From assembly GCA_964492775.1 (NCBI GenBank), contig CAZBLH010000049.1:1-6505 (forward strand): DNA of 6,505 nt, in the 5' to 3' direction. Below, one piece after another: positions 1 to 5,569 of the stretch; within the stretch, counting starts at the first letter, position 1; the number at the start of each line of letters is the position of its first letter. The notes beneath the pieces were generated by a model. The model was not told the DNA's origin. It searched no databases and was given only the letters and a program-made list of their open reading frames with translations. Origin of the DNA: WRDS01 sp964492775 (GTDB lineage: Bacteria > Actinomycetota > Coriobacteriia > Anaerosomatales > PHET01). The position numbers were made by a program, and so were the translations under genes.

Positions 1-1
1 C

Positions 2-745
2 GACACCACGCGCGCCGAGGTCGGCATCATCTACATCGACGAGATCGACAAGATCGCCCGCAAGGCCGAGAACCTGTCGATCACGCGCGACGTGTCGGGT
101 GAAGGCGTGCAGCAGGCGCTCCTCAAGATTCTCGAGGGCACCGAGGCTGCGGTCCCGCCGCAGGGCGGCCGCAAGCATCCGCAGCAGGACCTCATCCGCA
201 TCGACACCACCAACATCCTCTTCATCCTCGGCGGCGCGTTCGTAGGGCTGGAGAAGATCATCGCCGACCGGGTCGGCAAGAAGGGCGTGGGCTTCACCGC
301 CGAGCTGGGCGAGGGCGACACCGGTCGTCAGACCGAGCTGCTCGGCGCTGCGCTTCCCGAGGACCTGCACAAGTTCGGCATGATCCCCGAGTTCGTTGGC
401 CGGCTGCCTGTGATCACGCATGTCGAGGAGCTGAGCGAGGAAGACCTCGTGCGCATCCTCACCGAGCCGAAGAACGCGCTCGTGCGCCAGTACCAGCGCC
501 TGTTCGCGCTGGAGGACGTGCGCCTGACGTTCACGCCTGAGTCACTGCAGGCCATCGCTCGTGAGGCGATCAAGCGCAGGACGGGTGCGCGTGGACTGCG
601 CTCTATCTGCGAGCACATGCTGCTGGACACGATGTACGAGCTGCCGAGCGCCGACGACATCGTCGAGGTCGTGGTGACACCCGAGGCTGTCGAAGCCGGC
701 GCCAACCCGACCCTCGTTCGGCGCGGTCAGGCCGAGAGCGCATAA
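2..745 (+). CDS. clpX: ATP-dependent Clp protease ATP-binding subunit ClpX (5'-truncated by the window edge)
   Basis: This is the AAA+ unfoldase that recognises tagged cytosolic proteins, unfolds them with ATP and threads them into the ClpP peptidase. The visible 247 residues match roughly the C-terminal 60 percent of a typical 420-residue ClpX; the zinc-binding N-domain and Walker A lie before the window. Visible in order are Walker B IIYIDEID (residues 9-16 of the fragment), the RKH pore loop (57-59), the ClpP-docking loop as VGF (96-98, IGF in E. coli), the arginine finger in GRLP (R134), and sensor 2 in GARGLRS (R197). Their spacing agrees with E. coli ClpX residues E185, R228, I268, R307 and R370 to within two positions. 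The frame ends at TAA 743-745. All motifs look intact. clpP often lies upstream of clpX, but that cannot be seen here. Confidence 0.97.
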   Translation, partial: DTTRAEVGIIYIDEIDKIARKAENLSITRDVSGEGVQQALLKILEGTEAAVPPQGGRKHPQQDLIRIDTTNILFILGGAFVGLEKIIADRVGKKGVGFTAELGEGDTGRQTELLGAALPEDLHKFGMIPEFVGRLPVITHVEELSEEDLVRILTEPKNALVRQYQRLFALEDVRLTFTPESLQAIAREAIKRRTGARGLRSICEHMLLDTMYELPSADDIVEVVVTPEAVEAGANPTLVRRGQAESA

Positions 746-769
746 TCCCTTAACATAGACCTGCCGAGA

Positions 770-795
770 GGGGCGCCGGGTCCGCCCGGTGCCCC
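770..795 (+). terminator. GC-rich hairpin between clpX and valS, possible T-less terminator
   Basis: The arms GGGGCGCCGGG (770-780) and CCCGGTGCCCC (785-795) pair over 11 bp with a single G-U wobble (775-790), closing a four-base TCCG loop of the UNCG type. It begins 24 bases after the clpX stop and ends 12 bases before the valS ribosome site. No T-run follows, so it is not a canonical intrinsic terminator. GC-rich actinobacteria are reported to use hairpins without a T-run. It could instead be a partial terminator or an RNA processing or stability element between clpX and valS. The structure is certain as sequence; its role is inference. Confidence 0.5.
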
Positions 796-807
796 AGGTT
801 CACAGTT

Positions 808-814
808 GGAAGGA
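808..814 (+). promoter_or_regulatory. Ribosome binding site that fixes the valS start
   Basis: GGAAGGA contains the Shine-Dalgarno core AAGGA (810-814), nine bases before GTG 824. The other in-frame candidate, TTG 806, would place this motif inside the gene and has only a weak AGG upstream of it. The GTG is therefore preferred. The same GGAAGGA sequence precedes the gene at 5056. Confidence 0.75.
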
Positions 815-823
815 TGCGAGCCT

Positions 824-3484
824 GTGAGCGAGCTTTCGAGTACCTATGATCCCAAGGCAGTTGAGGGTCCAGTCTTCGAGTCGTGGCTCGAGGGCGGGTA
901 CTTTGCGACGGAGATGGTGGAAGGTGTCCGGCCGTTCTCGGTCGTCATCCCGCCGCCCAACGTCACGGGTTCGCTGCACATGGGCCATGCGCTCAACAAC
1001 ACCATCCAGGACGTCGTGGTGCGCCGCCAGCGCATGACCGGTCGGCCCACCCGCTGGGTCCTCGGCACCGATCACGCCGGTATCGCTACCCAGAACAAGG
1101 TCGAGCAGAAGCTTGCTGCCGAGGGGAAGTCGCGGCATGACATCGGGCGCGAGGCTTTCATCGAGAAGTGCTGGGAGTGGCGCCGAGAGCACGGCTCGAC
1201 GATCGTCGGCCAGCTCAAGGCGATGGGCTGCTCCTGCGACTACTCCGACGAGTGGTTCACGATGGACCCGAGCTACCAGAAGGCGGTCAGGACCGTCTTC
1301 GTGGACTGGTTCGAGCGCGGCCTGATCTACCGCGGCAACCGCATCATCAACTGGTGTCCGCGCTGCACTACGGCCCTGTCCGACATCGAGGTCGAGCACG
1401 AGGACCTCACCGGCCACCTGTGGCACATCCGCTACCCGCTCAAGGAGCCGGTCGGCGGTATCGACCACCTGGTCGTCGCGACCACGCGCCCGGAGACGAT
1501 GCTGGGCGACACGTGCGTCGCGGTTCACCCCGATGATGAGCGGTACCGCGAGATCGTGGGCGCCACCGTCGTGTTGCCGCTCATGGGCCGCGAGATTCCG
1601 GTCGTGGCGGACTCCTACGTCGACCCGGCCTTCGGGACCGGCGCCGTGAAGGTCACGCCCGCCCATGACCCCAACGACTTCGAGATCGGCGAGCGGCATG
1701 GCTGCGACAAGATCAACGTCATGAACGCCGACGCCACCATCTCGGCGGAGGGCGGTCAGTACGAGGGGCTCGACCGCTACGAGGCTCGCAAGCAGGTTAT
1801 AGCGGACTTGGAGGCCCAGGGACTCCTGGTTGGCGTGGACGAGCACGTCCACTCGGTCGGCCACTGCTACCGCTGTCACACGGTGATCGAGCCGTGGCTC
1901 TCCGAGCAGTGGTTCGTGGACATGAAGCCGCTTGCCGCGCCTGCCATCGAGGCCGTGCGCGACGGGCGAGTCACCTTCCACCCCAAGCGGTGGGAGAACG
2001 TGTACTTCCACTGGATGGAGAACATTCGCGACTGGTGCATCTCTCGGCAGCTTTGGTGGGGTCACCGCATCCCGGTCTACTACTGCGAGTCCTGCGGCAA
2101 TGTGCGGGCCTCGATCGAAGAGCTCCACGTCTGCCCCGGCTGCGGCGGGGCTGTGCGCCAGGACGAGGACGTCCTGGACACTTGGTTCTCTTCGCAGCTC
2201 TGGCCATTCGCGACGTTTGGCTGGCCGGAGCAGGACCCGCGCCTCGAGTACTTCTATCCCACGAGCGTGCTCTCGACCGCGCGCGACATCCTGTTCCTCT
2301 GGGTCGCCCGCATGATCATGAGCGGTATGGACTTCAACGACGGGGAGATCCCCTTCGACGATGTCATCATCCACCCCACGGTCTTCAACGCCGAGGGGAA
2401 GCGCATGAGCAAATCGCTCGGCACGGGCGTGGACCCGCTCGACCTGATGGAGCACTACGGTGCCGATGGCATGCGCTTCGGACTGATGCTGCAGGTCACG
2501 GGCAACCAGGACATCAAGTTCTCGGAGGAGAAGCTTCTCTCCTCGCGCAACTTCGCGAACAAGATCTGGAACGCCAGCCGCTTCGTGCTCATGAACCTCG
2601 AGGGTTACGAGCCCGGTGATGGCGAGCCGGTTCCCTCGACCGTGGCCGACCGCTGGATCCTCTCGCGCCTTGCCGGACTTGCCGAGCGTGTCTCGGCAAG
2701 CATCGACTCCTACGAGTTCGGGGACGTTGCGCGCGACCTGTACGACTTCTTCTGGAACGAGTTCTGCGACTGGTACATCGAGCTCTCGAAGCAGCGCCTT
2801 ACCTCGGGTGATGCCGAGTCGCGCCATGCCGCCCAGCGCAACCTCGTCTTCGTGCTCGACCATGCGCTCCGTCTGCTGCACCCGATGATGCCCTTTGTCA
2901 CCGAGGCCATCTGGCGCAAGCTCCCAATCGCCGAGAAGCACCAGGCTGACTCCCTCATGGTCGCCTCCTGGCCGGACGCCGCCTCGCTAGCTCGCTTCGC
3001 CGATGAAGGCGCCGAGCGTTCCGTTTCGCGACTCATTGAGGTCGTGACCGGCATCCGTGCCGTTCGTGCCCGCTACAAGCTCGCGCCGCGCCAGGAGCTC
3101 GAAGTCGTCTTCCGGACCGCGGGGGATGCCGAGAACCAGTGGGTCCAGGCCGAGTTTGGCGACCTTGCTTCGCTCGCGGGCGTCTCGGAGTTCACCTCCG
3201 GCACCGACGTGGTCAAGCCGCTGCACTCGGCGACGGTGATCGCATCGGGCATGGAGGTCTACGTGCCACTCGAAGGGCTCGTCGACTTCGAAGCCGAGGC
3301 CGCACGATTGACTCGCGAGCGCGACAAGCTCGCCAGCGAACTCGAGCGGCTGGAGAAGAAGCTTGGAAACGAGGGTTTCCTTGCCAAGGCCGCACCCGAG
3401 GTCATCGAGAAGGACCGCGCCAAGGCCGCCGAGATAGCCGAGTCCCTCAAGCTTGTCGAGGGGCAGCTCGCCGATCTCGCATAG
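824..3484 (+). CDS. valS: Valine--tRNA ligase (ValRS)
   Basis: This class Ia synthetase charges tRNA-Val with valine in the cytosol and removes mischarged threonine by editing. From GTG 824 it has 886 residues, a normal full length. The HIGH motif is HMGH (52-55) after PPPNVTGSL. The editing (CP1) domain shows TTRPETMLGD (220-229) and AHDPNDFE (280-287). Zinc-type cysteine pairs are C178/C181 with C348/C351, and C421/C424 with C437/C440. DTWFSS lies at 452-457 and the KMSKS loop reads RMSKS (527-531). The anticodon-binding domain begins near NFANKIWNASRF (576-587). From about residue 820 a charged heptad-like stretch forms the C-terminal coiled-coil arm that contacts tRNA in this family. Threonine and paired-cysteine features are all intact. 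The gene is probably cotranscribed with folC, which starts 12 bases downstream. No T-box leader is visible upstream. Confidence 0.97.
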   Translation: MSELSSTYDPKAVEGPVFESWLEGGYFATEMVEGVRPFSVVIPPPNVTGSLHMGHALNNTIQDVVVRRQRMTGRPTRWVLGTDHAGIATQNKVEQKLAAEGKSRHDIGREAFIEKCWEWRREHGSTIVGQLKAMGCSCDYSDEWFTMDPSYQKAVRTVFVDWFERGLIYRGNRIINWCPRCTTALSDIEVEHEDLTGHLWHIRYPLKEPVGGIDHLVVATTRPETMLGDTCVAVHPDDERYREIVGATVVLPLMGREIPVVADSYVDPAFGTGAVKVTPAHDPNDFEIGERHGCDKINVMNADATISAEGGQYEGLDRYEARKQVIADLEAQGLLVGVDEHVHSVGHCYRCHTVIEPWLSEQWFVDMKPLAAPAIEAVRDGRVTFHPKRWENVYFHWMENIRDWCISRQLWWGHRIPVYYCESCGNVRASIEELHVCPGCGGAVRQDEDVLDTWFSSQLWPFATFGWPEQDPRLEYFYPTSVLSTARDILFLWVARMIMSGMDFNDGEIPFDDVIIHPTVFNAEGKRMSKSLGTGVDPLDLMEHYGADGMRFGLMLQVTGNQDIKFSEEKLLSSRNFANKIWNASRFVLMNLEGYEPGDGEPVPSTVADRWILSRLAGLAERVSASIDSYEFGDVARDLYDFFWNEFCDWYIELSKQRLTSGDAESRHAAQRNLVFVLDHALRLLHPMMPFVTEAIWRKLPIAEKHQADSLMVASWPDAASLARFADEGAERSVSRLIEVVTGIRAVRARYKLAPRQELEVVFRTAGDAENQWVQAEFGDLASLAGVSEFTSGTDVVKPLHSATVIASGMEVYVPLEGLVDFEAEAARLTRERDKLASELERLEKKLGNEGFLAKAAPEVIEKDRAKAAEIAESLKLVEGQLADLA

Positions 3485-3488
3485 GGAG
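3483..3488 (+). promoter_or_regulatory. folC ribosome binding site overlapping the valS stop
   Basis: AGGGAG shares its first two bases with the valS stop codon TAG (3482-3484) and sits eight bases before GTG 3497. A ribosome finishing valS would cover this site, which suggests translational coupling of folC to valS. It also supports the GTG start over later candidates. Confidence 0.7.
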
Positions 3489-3496
3489 CCACCAGA

Positions 3497-4888
3497 GTGA
3501 CGGCATCAGGCGCAGCGCACGGCAGCTACCAAGCGGCACTCGCTGCGCTCGACGCCGCACTTGCTTTCGGCATTCACCCGTCGCTTGAGCCGATCCGCGC
3601 GATGGCGGAGGCTTTAGGCCGCCCCCAAGACTCGTTCGCCGCGATCCAGGTCACCGGTACGAACGGCAAGTCCTCGGTCACACGCTTGACCGCGGCTCTC
3701 CTTGAGGCGCATGGCGTGCGCACCGGCGTCTATACCAGCCCCGAGCTGCTCAGCGAGACGGAGCGCATCGGTAGCAGGGGAGTGCCCATCTCCGAGAAGC
3801 TGTTCGGCGAGGCCATCGCTGCGGCAATCGATGCCGCCGAACGCGCCGATGTCGTGCCGACGCAGTTCGAGCTGCTCACCGCCGCCTGCCTCTGGGTGTT
3901 TCGCCGGTGTGGGGTGGAGGCCGGCGTGCTCGAGGTGGGCCTGGGCGGTCGCTGGGATGCAACGAGTGTTGTCTCGCCGGCGGTCGCCGTCATCACTGGA
4001 GTCGGGCTAGATCACACCGAATACCTTGGCGACACGCGTGAAGCAATCGCAGCGGACAAAGCGCATATCATCGGCGATCGCTCCGCGGTGGCGCTGGGAC
4101 CGGGGACTGCAGGCGTGGAGGCGGTGTTTCTCGATCGCGCTCAGGCGGTTGGTGCTCCGGTTCCGGTACGGGTCGTGCGCACAGCGGGTGTCGCGACTCC
4201 GGTCGATGAGGCCGCTACCGTGCGCTACCGGGTCACTGCGACGCCCGATGCCCCCGACGGCATGACCCGCCTCGACGTGCACGGCCTTGAGGCGACCTAC
4301 GCCGACATCGGGGTCACCGCGCCAGCCTACCAGGCCGCTAACGTCGCCACCGCCGTCGCCGCTGCCGAGGCCTATCTCGGCAGGCCGCTCGACTCCGGCG
4401 CCGTCCGCACCGCCGTCGCCAGCATCACCTTCCCCGGTCGCTTCCAAGTGTTGCGCCGTGACCCGTGGGTGATTGCCGACGGCGCCCACAACCCCGAAGC
4501 GGCCGCCGCCCTTGCTACCGCCATCGCCTCCGCATGGCCGGATGTCGCCGCTCGCCCCACGGTCGTGCTGGGTGTATTCGCCGATAAGGACGCGACCGGC
4601 ATCGTCTCGGCGCTCGCGTCGGTTGCCACGCGCTTCGTGTGCGTCGCGTCCACCTCACCGCGGGCACTGTCCGCCGCTGACCTCGCTACCGTCGTCGAGC
4701 AGGTGACCGGCACGCGCCCGGAGATTGCACCCGGCGTTGCGACGGGAGTCGAACTCGCCGTCGCCAGCAACCCCGCGGGCGTCATCGTGACCGGCAGCAT
4801 CAAGACCGCCGCGGAGGCGATTGCAGCCACGACCAGGACGGCCTCACCAGCGCCGCGTTGCTCAGACTCGATTCCGCACTCCGATTGA
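3497..4888 (+). CDS. folC: Bifunctional folylpolyglutamate synthase / dihydrofolate synthase
   Basis: FolC is a Mur-ligase-like ATP-dependent enzyme. It joins glutamate to dihydropteroate to make dihydrofolate and then adds further glutamates to reduced folates, retaining them in the cytosol. The product has 463 residues, somewhat longer than the 420-440 common in the family. The P-loop is VTGTNGKSS (52-60, K58). The motif YTSPEL (79-84) aligns with the usual TSPHL, with glutamate in place of histidine. FELLTAA, then LEVGLGGRWDAT, GLDHTEYLGDT (D172, H173) and AADKAHI (K188, aligned with the modified lysine of Mur-type ligases) follow. FPGRF (312-316) and DGAHNP (328-333) mark the C-terminal domain, which ends with VTGSIKTAAEA in place of the more common TGSLY form. 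The GTG start is chosen from its ribosome site overlapping the valS stop. valS-folC adjacency is widely conserved in Gram-positive bacteria and actinobacteria. Dual activity is inferred from the family, not provable from sequence. Confidence 0.95.
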   Translation: MTASGAAHGSYQAALAALDAALAFGIHPSLEPIRAMAEALGRPQDSFAAIQVTGTNGKSSVTRLTAALLEAHGVRTGVYTSPELLSETERIGSRGVPISEKLFGEAIAAAIDAAERADVVPTQFELLTAACLWVFRRCGVEAGVLEVGLGGRWDATSVVSPAVAVITGVGLDHTEYLGDTREAIAADKAHIIGDRSAVALGPGTAGVEAVFLDRAQAVGAPVPVRVVRTAGVATPVDEAATVRYRVTATPDAPDGMTRLDVHGLEATYADIGVTAPAYQAANVATAVAAAEAYLGRPLDSGAVRTAVASITFPGRFQVLRRDPWVIADGAHNPEAAAALATAIASAWPDVAARPTVVLGVFADKDATGIVSALASVATRFVCVASTSPRALSAADLATVVEQVTGTRPEIAPGVATGVELAVASNPAGVIVTGSIKTAAEAIAATTRTASPAPRCSDSIPHSD

Positions 4889-4912
4889 GTTCGATTGGAG
4901 CCAATCGAACTC
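4887..4912. repeat. Perfect 12-bp-arm palindrome overlapping the folC stop codon
   Basis: GAGTTCGATTGG (4887-4898) and CCAATCGAACTC (4901-4912) are exact reverse complements separated by AG. The left arm includes the last two bases of the folC TGA. As RNA it would form an 11-bp stem with a GAGC tetraloop. No T-run follows on either strand, so a classic terminator is unlikely. As DNA its dyad symmetry resembles an operator for a dimeric repressor; a promoter for the next gene lies about 90 bases downstream. It is less GC-rich than its surroundings. Function unknown. Confidence 0.6.
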
Positions 4913-4923
4913 GCGTCGCGTAC

Positions 4924-4984
4924 GTTGCCCGACCTTCTCGGCAGGGGTTTGTAGACAGGTCGGCAACAGCACCGACCAACCCCT
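4924..4984 (+). other. Two overlapping, mutually exclusive hairpins in the folC downstream region
   Basis: Hairpin A pairs GTTGCCCGACCT (4924-4935) with AGGTCGGCAAC (4957-4967), with one bulged C. It can extend by TCT (4936-4938) with AGA (4953-4955) past a bulged C at 4956. Hairpin B pairs GGTCGG (4958-4963) with CCGACC (4972-4977) around an eight-base loop, then AGGGGTT (4943-4949) with AACCCCT (4978-4984) across an eight-base bulge. Both use 4958-4963, so only one can form. In a folC transcript this could be a 3' structure or a switch. No T-run follows and I recognise no known riboswitch class. The pairing is seen; any function is inferred. Confidence 0.4.
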
Positions 4985-5002
4985 CGGCCGTGCAGCCTCA
5001 TC

Positions 5003-5011
5003 TGCTAGAAT
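5003..5011 (+). promoter_or_regulatory. Probable extended -10 promoter for the zinc-ribbon gene
   Basis: TGC followed by TAGAAT (5006-5011) matches an extended -10 element (TGn plus a hexamer one base from TATAAT). No good -35 hexamer lies 16-18 bases upstream, which extended -10 promoters tolerate. Transcription would start near 5018 and give a leader of under 40 bases. The palindrome and hairpins at 4887-4984 would then lie upstream of this transcript, favouring a DNA-level role for them with respect to this gene. Confidence 0.45.
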
Positions 5012-5043
5012 CCCAGCGTACGAGTCTCAGGGGCGAGGCTGGC

Positions 5044-5050
5044 GGAAGGA
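5044..5050 (+). promoter_or_regulatory. Ribosome binding site that fixes the start at 5056
   Basis: GGAAGGA sits five bases before ATG 5056. The reading frame stays open upstream to an ATG at 4858 inside folC, but that start has no comparable ribosome site and would add 66 low-complexity residues before the membrane segments. This motif therefore decides the start. Confidence 0.75.
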
Positions 5051-5055
5051 CCTAC

Positions 5056-5490
5056 ATGGGCGACCTCTTGAATCCGATATTGACCCACCCGCTGTTCGCG
5101 CTTACGCGCAACCTGTGCACTCTGTTCGCGATAGTCCTCCATCTCGCTCTCGTGTTCTGGACGTACCGTGACGCCGCGCATCGAGGTGCGATGGCTTGGC
5201 TCTGGGCGCTGGCCGCTTTCCTGTTCCCGGTTGCTGGCTGGGTCGTCTACCTGGTCGTCCGGCCTGCCGAGTTCATTGCCGATGCCCGAGAGCGCGACCT
5301 TGAGATACGCGCCAAGGAGATCGCCCTGAGCCGGGACTACGAGAGTTGCCCGGCATGCTACCGACCGATCGAGAAGGAGTTCTTGATCTGTCCGAACTGC
5401 ATGAAGAAGCTCAAGAACCCTTGTATCGAGTGCGGCAGAGCGCTCAAACTGAACTGGGGCGTCTGCCCGTACTGCAGAACCAAGCAGTAA
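5056..5490 (+). CDS. Small membrane protein with two C-terminal zinc ribbons, function unknown
   Basis: I recognise the architecture but not a named gene. The 144-residue product has two hydrophobic segments, about residues 20-36 and 46-68. The second (WLWALAAFLFPVAGWVVYLV) resembles the short two-helix PLDc_N-type membrane module, a resemblance noted by eye only. A charged, probably helical linker (72-95, rich in E, R, K and D) leads to four CxxC knuckles: C98/C101, C112/C115, C123/C126 and C137/C140. Such spacing is typical of a double zinc ribbon binding two zinc ions. With both termini likely cytoplasmic, the ribbons would face the cytosol and could bind protein or nucleic acid at the membrane; this is inference. 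There is no signal peptidase site. The gene has its own likely promoter and lies between folC and thrS, with a possible terminator downstream, so it may be a single-gene unit. The start is set by GGAAGGA. It reads in a different frame from its neighbours, with codon use like theirs. Confidence 0.85.
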   Translation: MGDLLNPILTHPLFALTRNLCTLFAIVLHLALVFWTYRDAAHRGAMAWLWALAAFLFPVAGWVVYLVVRPAEFIADARERDLEIRAKEIALSRDYESCPACYRPIEKEFLICPNCMKKLKNPCIECGRALKLNWGVCPYCRTKQ

Positions 5491-5522
5491 CGCGGAGCCC
5501 GCGCCGAACAACCCGCACATCT

Positions 5523-5548
5523 CCGCCCCGCCGAGTACGGGGCGGTTT
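5523..5548 (+). terminator. Hairpin plus TTT between the zinc-ribbon gene and thrS
   Basis: CCGCCCCG (5523-5530) and CGGGGCGG (5538-5545) form a perfect 8-bp stem with a seven-base loop CCGAGTA, followed directly by TTT (5546-5548) and then GCGC. This resembles a weak intrinsic terminator for the upstream gene. It ends only nine bases before the thrS ribosome site and no clear promoter lies between them. It may therefore act as a partial terminator or attenuator in a leader shared with thrS. A smaller 5-bp hairpin (CGCGG 5491-5495 with CCGCG 5499-5503) follows the upstream stop codon. Confidence 0.5.
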
Positions 5549-5569
5549 GCGCAAGTGAGGAGACCCGAG

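Noticed and set aside
741..756. CATAAT and TAACAT as -10 elements of a valS promoter
   Set aside because: No -35 hexamer or TGn extension accompanies either, and the first overlaps the clpX stop codon. They are too weak to call.
746..823. T-box or other riboswitch upstream of valS
   Set aside because: The gap is only 78 bases, is dominated by one simple hairpin, and lacks the conserved T-box antiterminator sequence.
814..849. Eleven-codon ORF (ATG 814 to TGA 847-849) overlapping the valS start, considered as a leader peptide
   Set aside because: Its ATG lies on the valS Shine-Dalgarno itself with no proper spacing for its own, it has no valine codons, and its overlap looks coincidental.
800..2941. 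A 713-codon open frame on the minus strand across valS
   Set aside because: It is the antisense shadow of a GC-rich gene. Its translation shows no family motif and is low in complexity, whereas the + strand carries every ValRS motif.
4887..4898. GAGTTCGATTGG resembling a tRNA T-arm
   Set aside because: The flanks do not form a five-pair T-stem, and no acceptor, anticodon arm or CCA end is present nearby on either strand.
4887..4912. Palindrome as a LexA (SOS) box
   Set aside because: The Gram-positive box has CGAAC to the left and GTTCG to the right. Here the half-sites are in the opposite order and the spacing differs.
4858..5055. Longer 210-residue version of the zinc-ribbon protein starting inside folC
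   Set aside because: No ribosome site at ATG 4858, the added residues look like translated structured non-coding DNA, and ATG 5056 has a good site.
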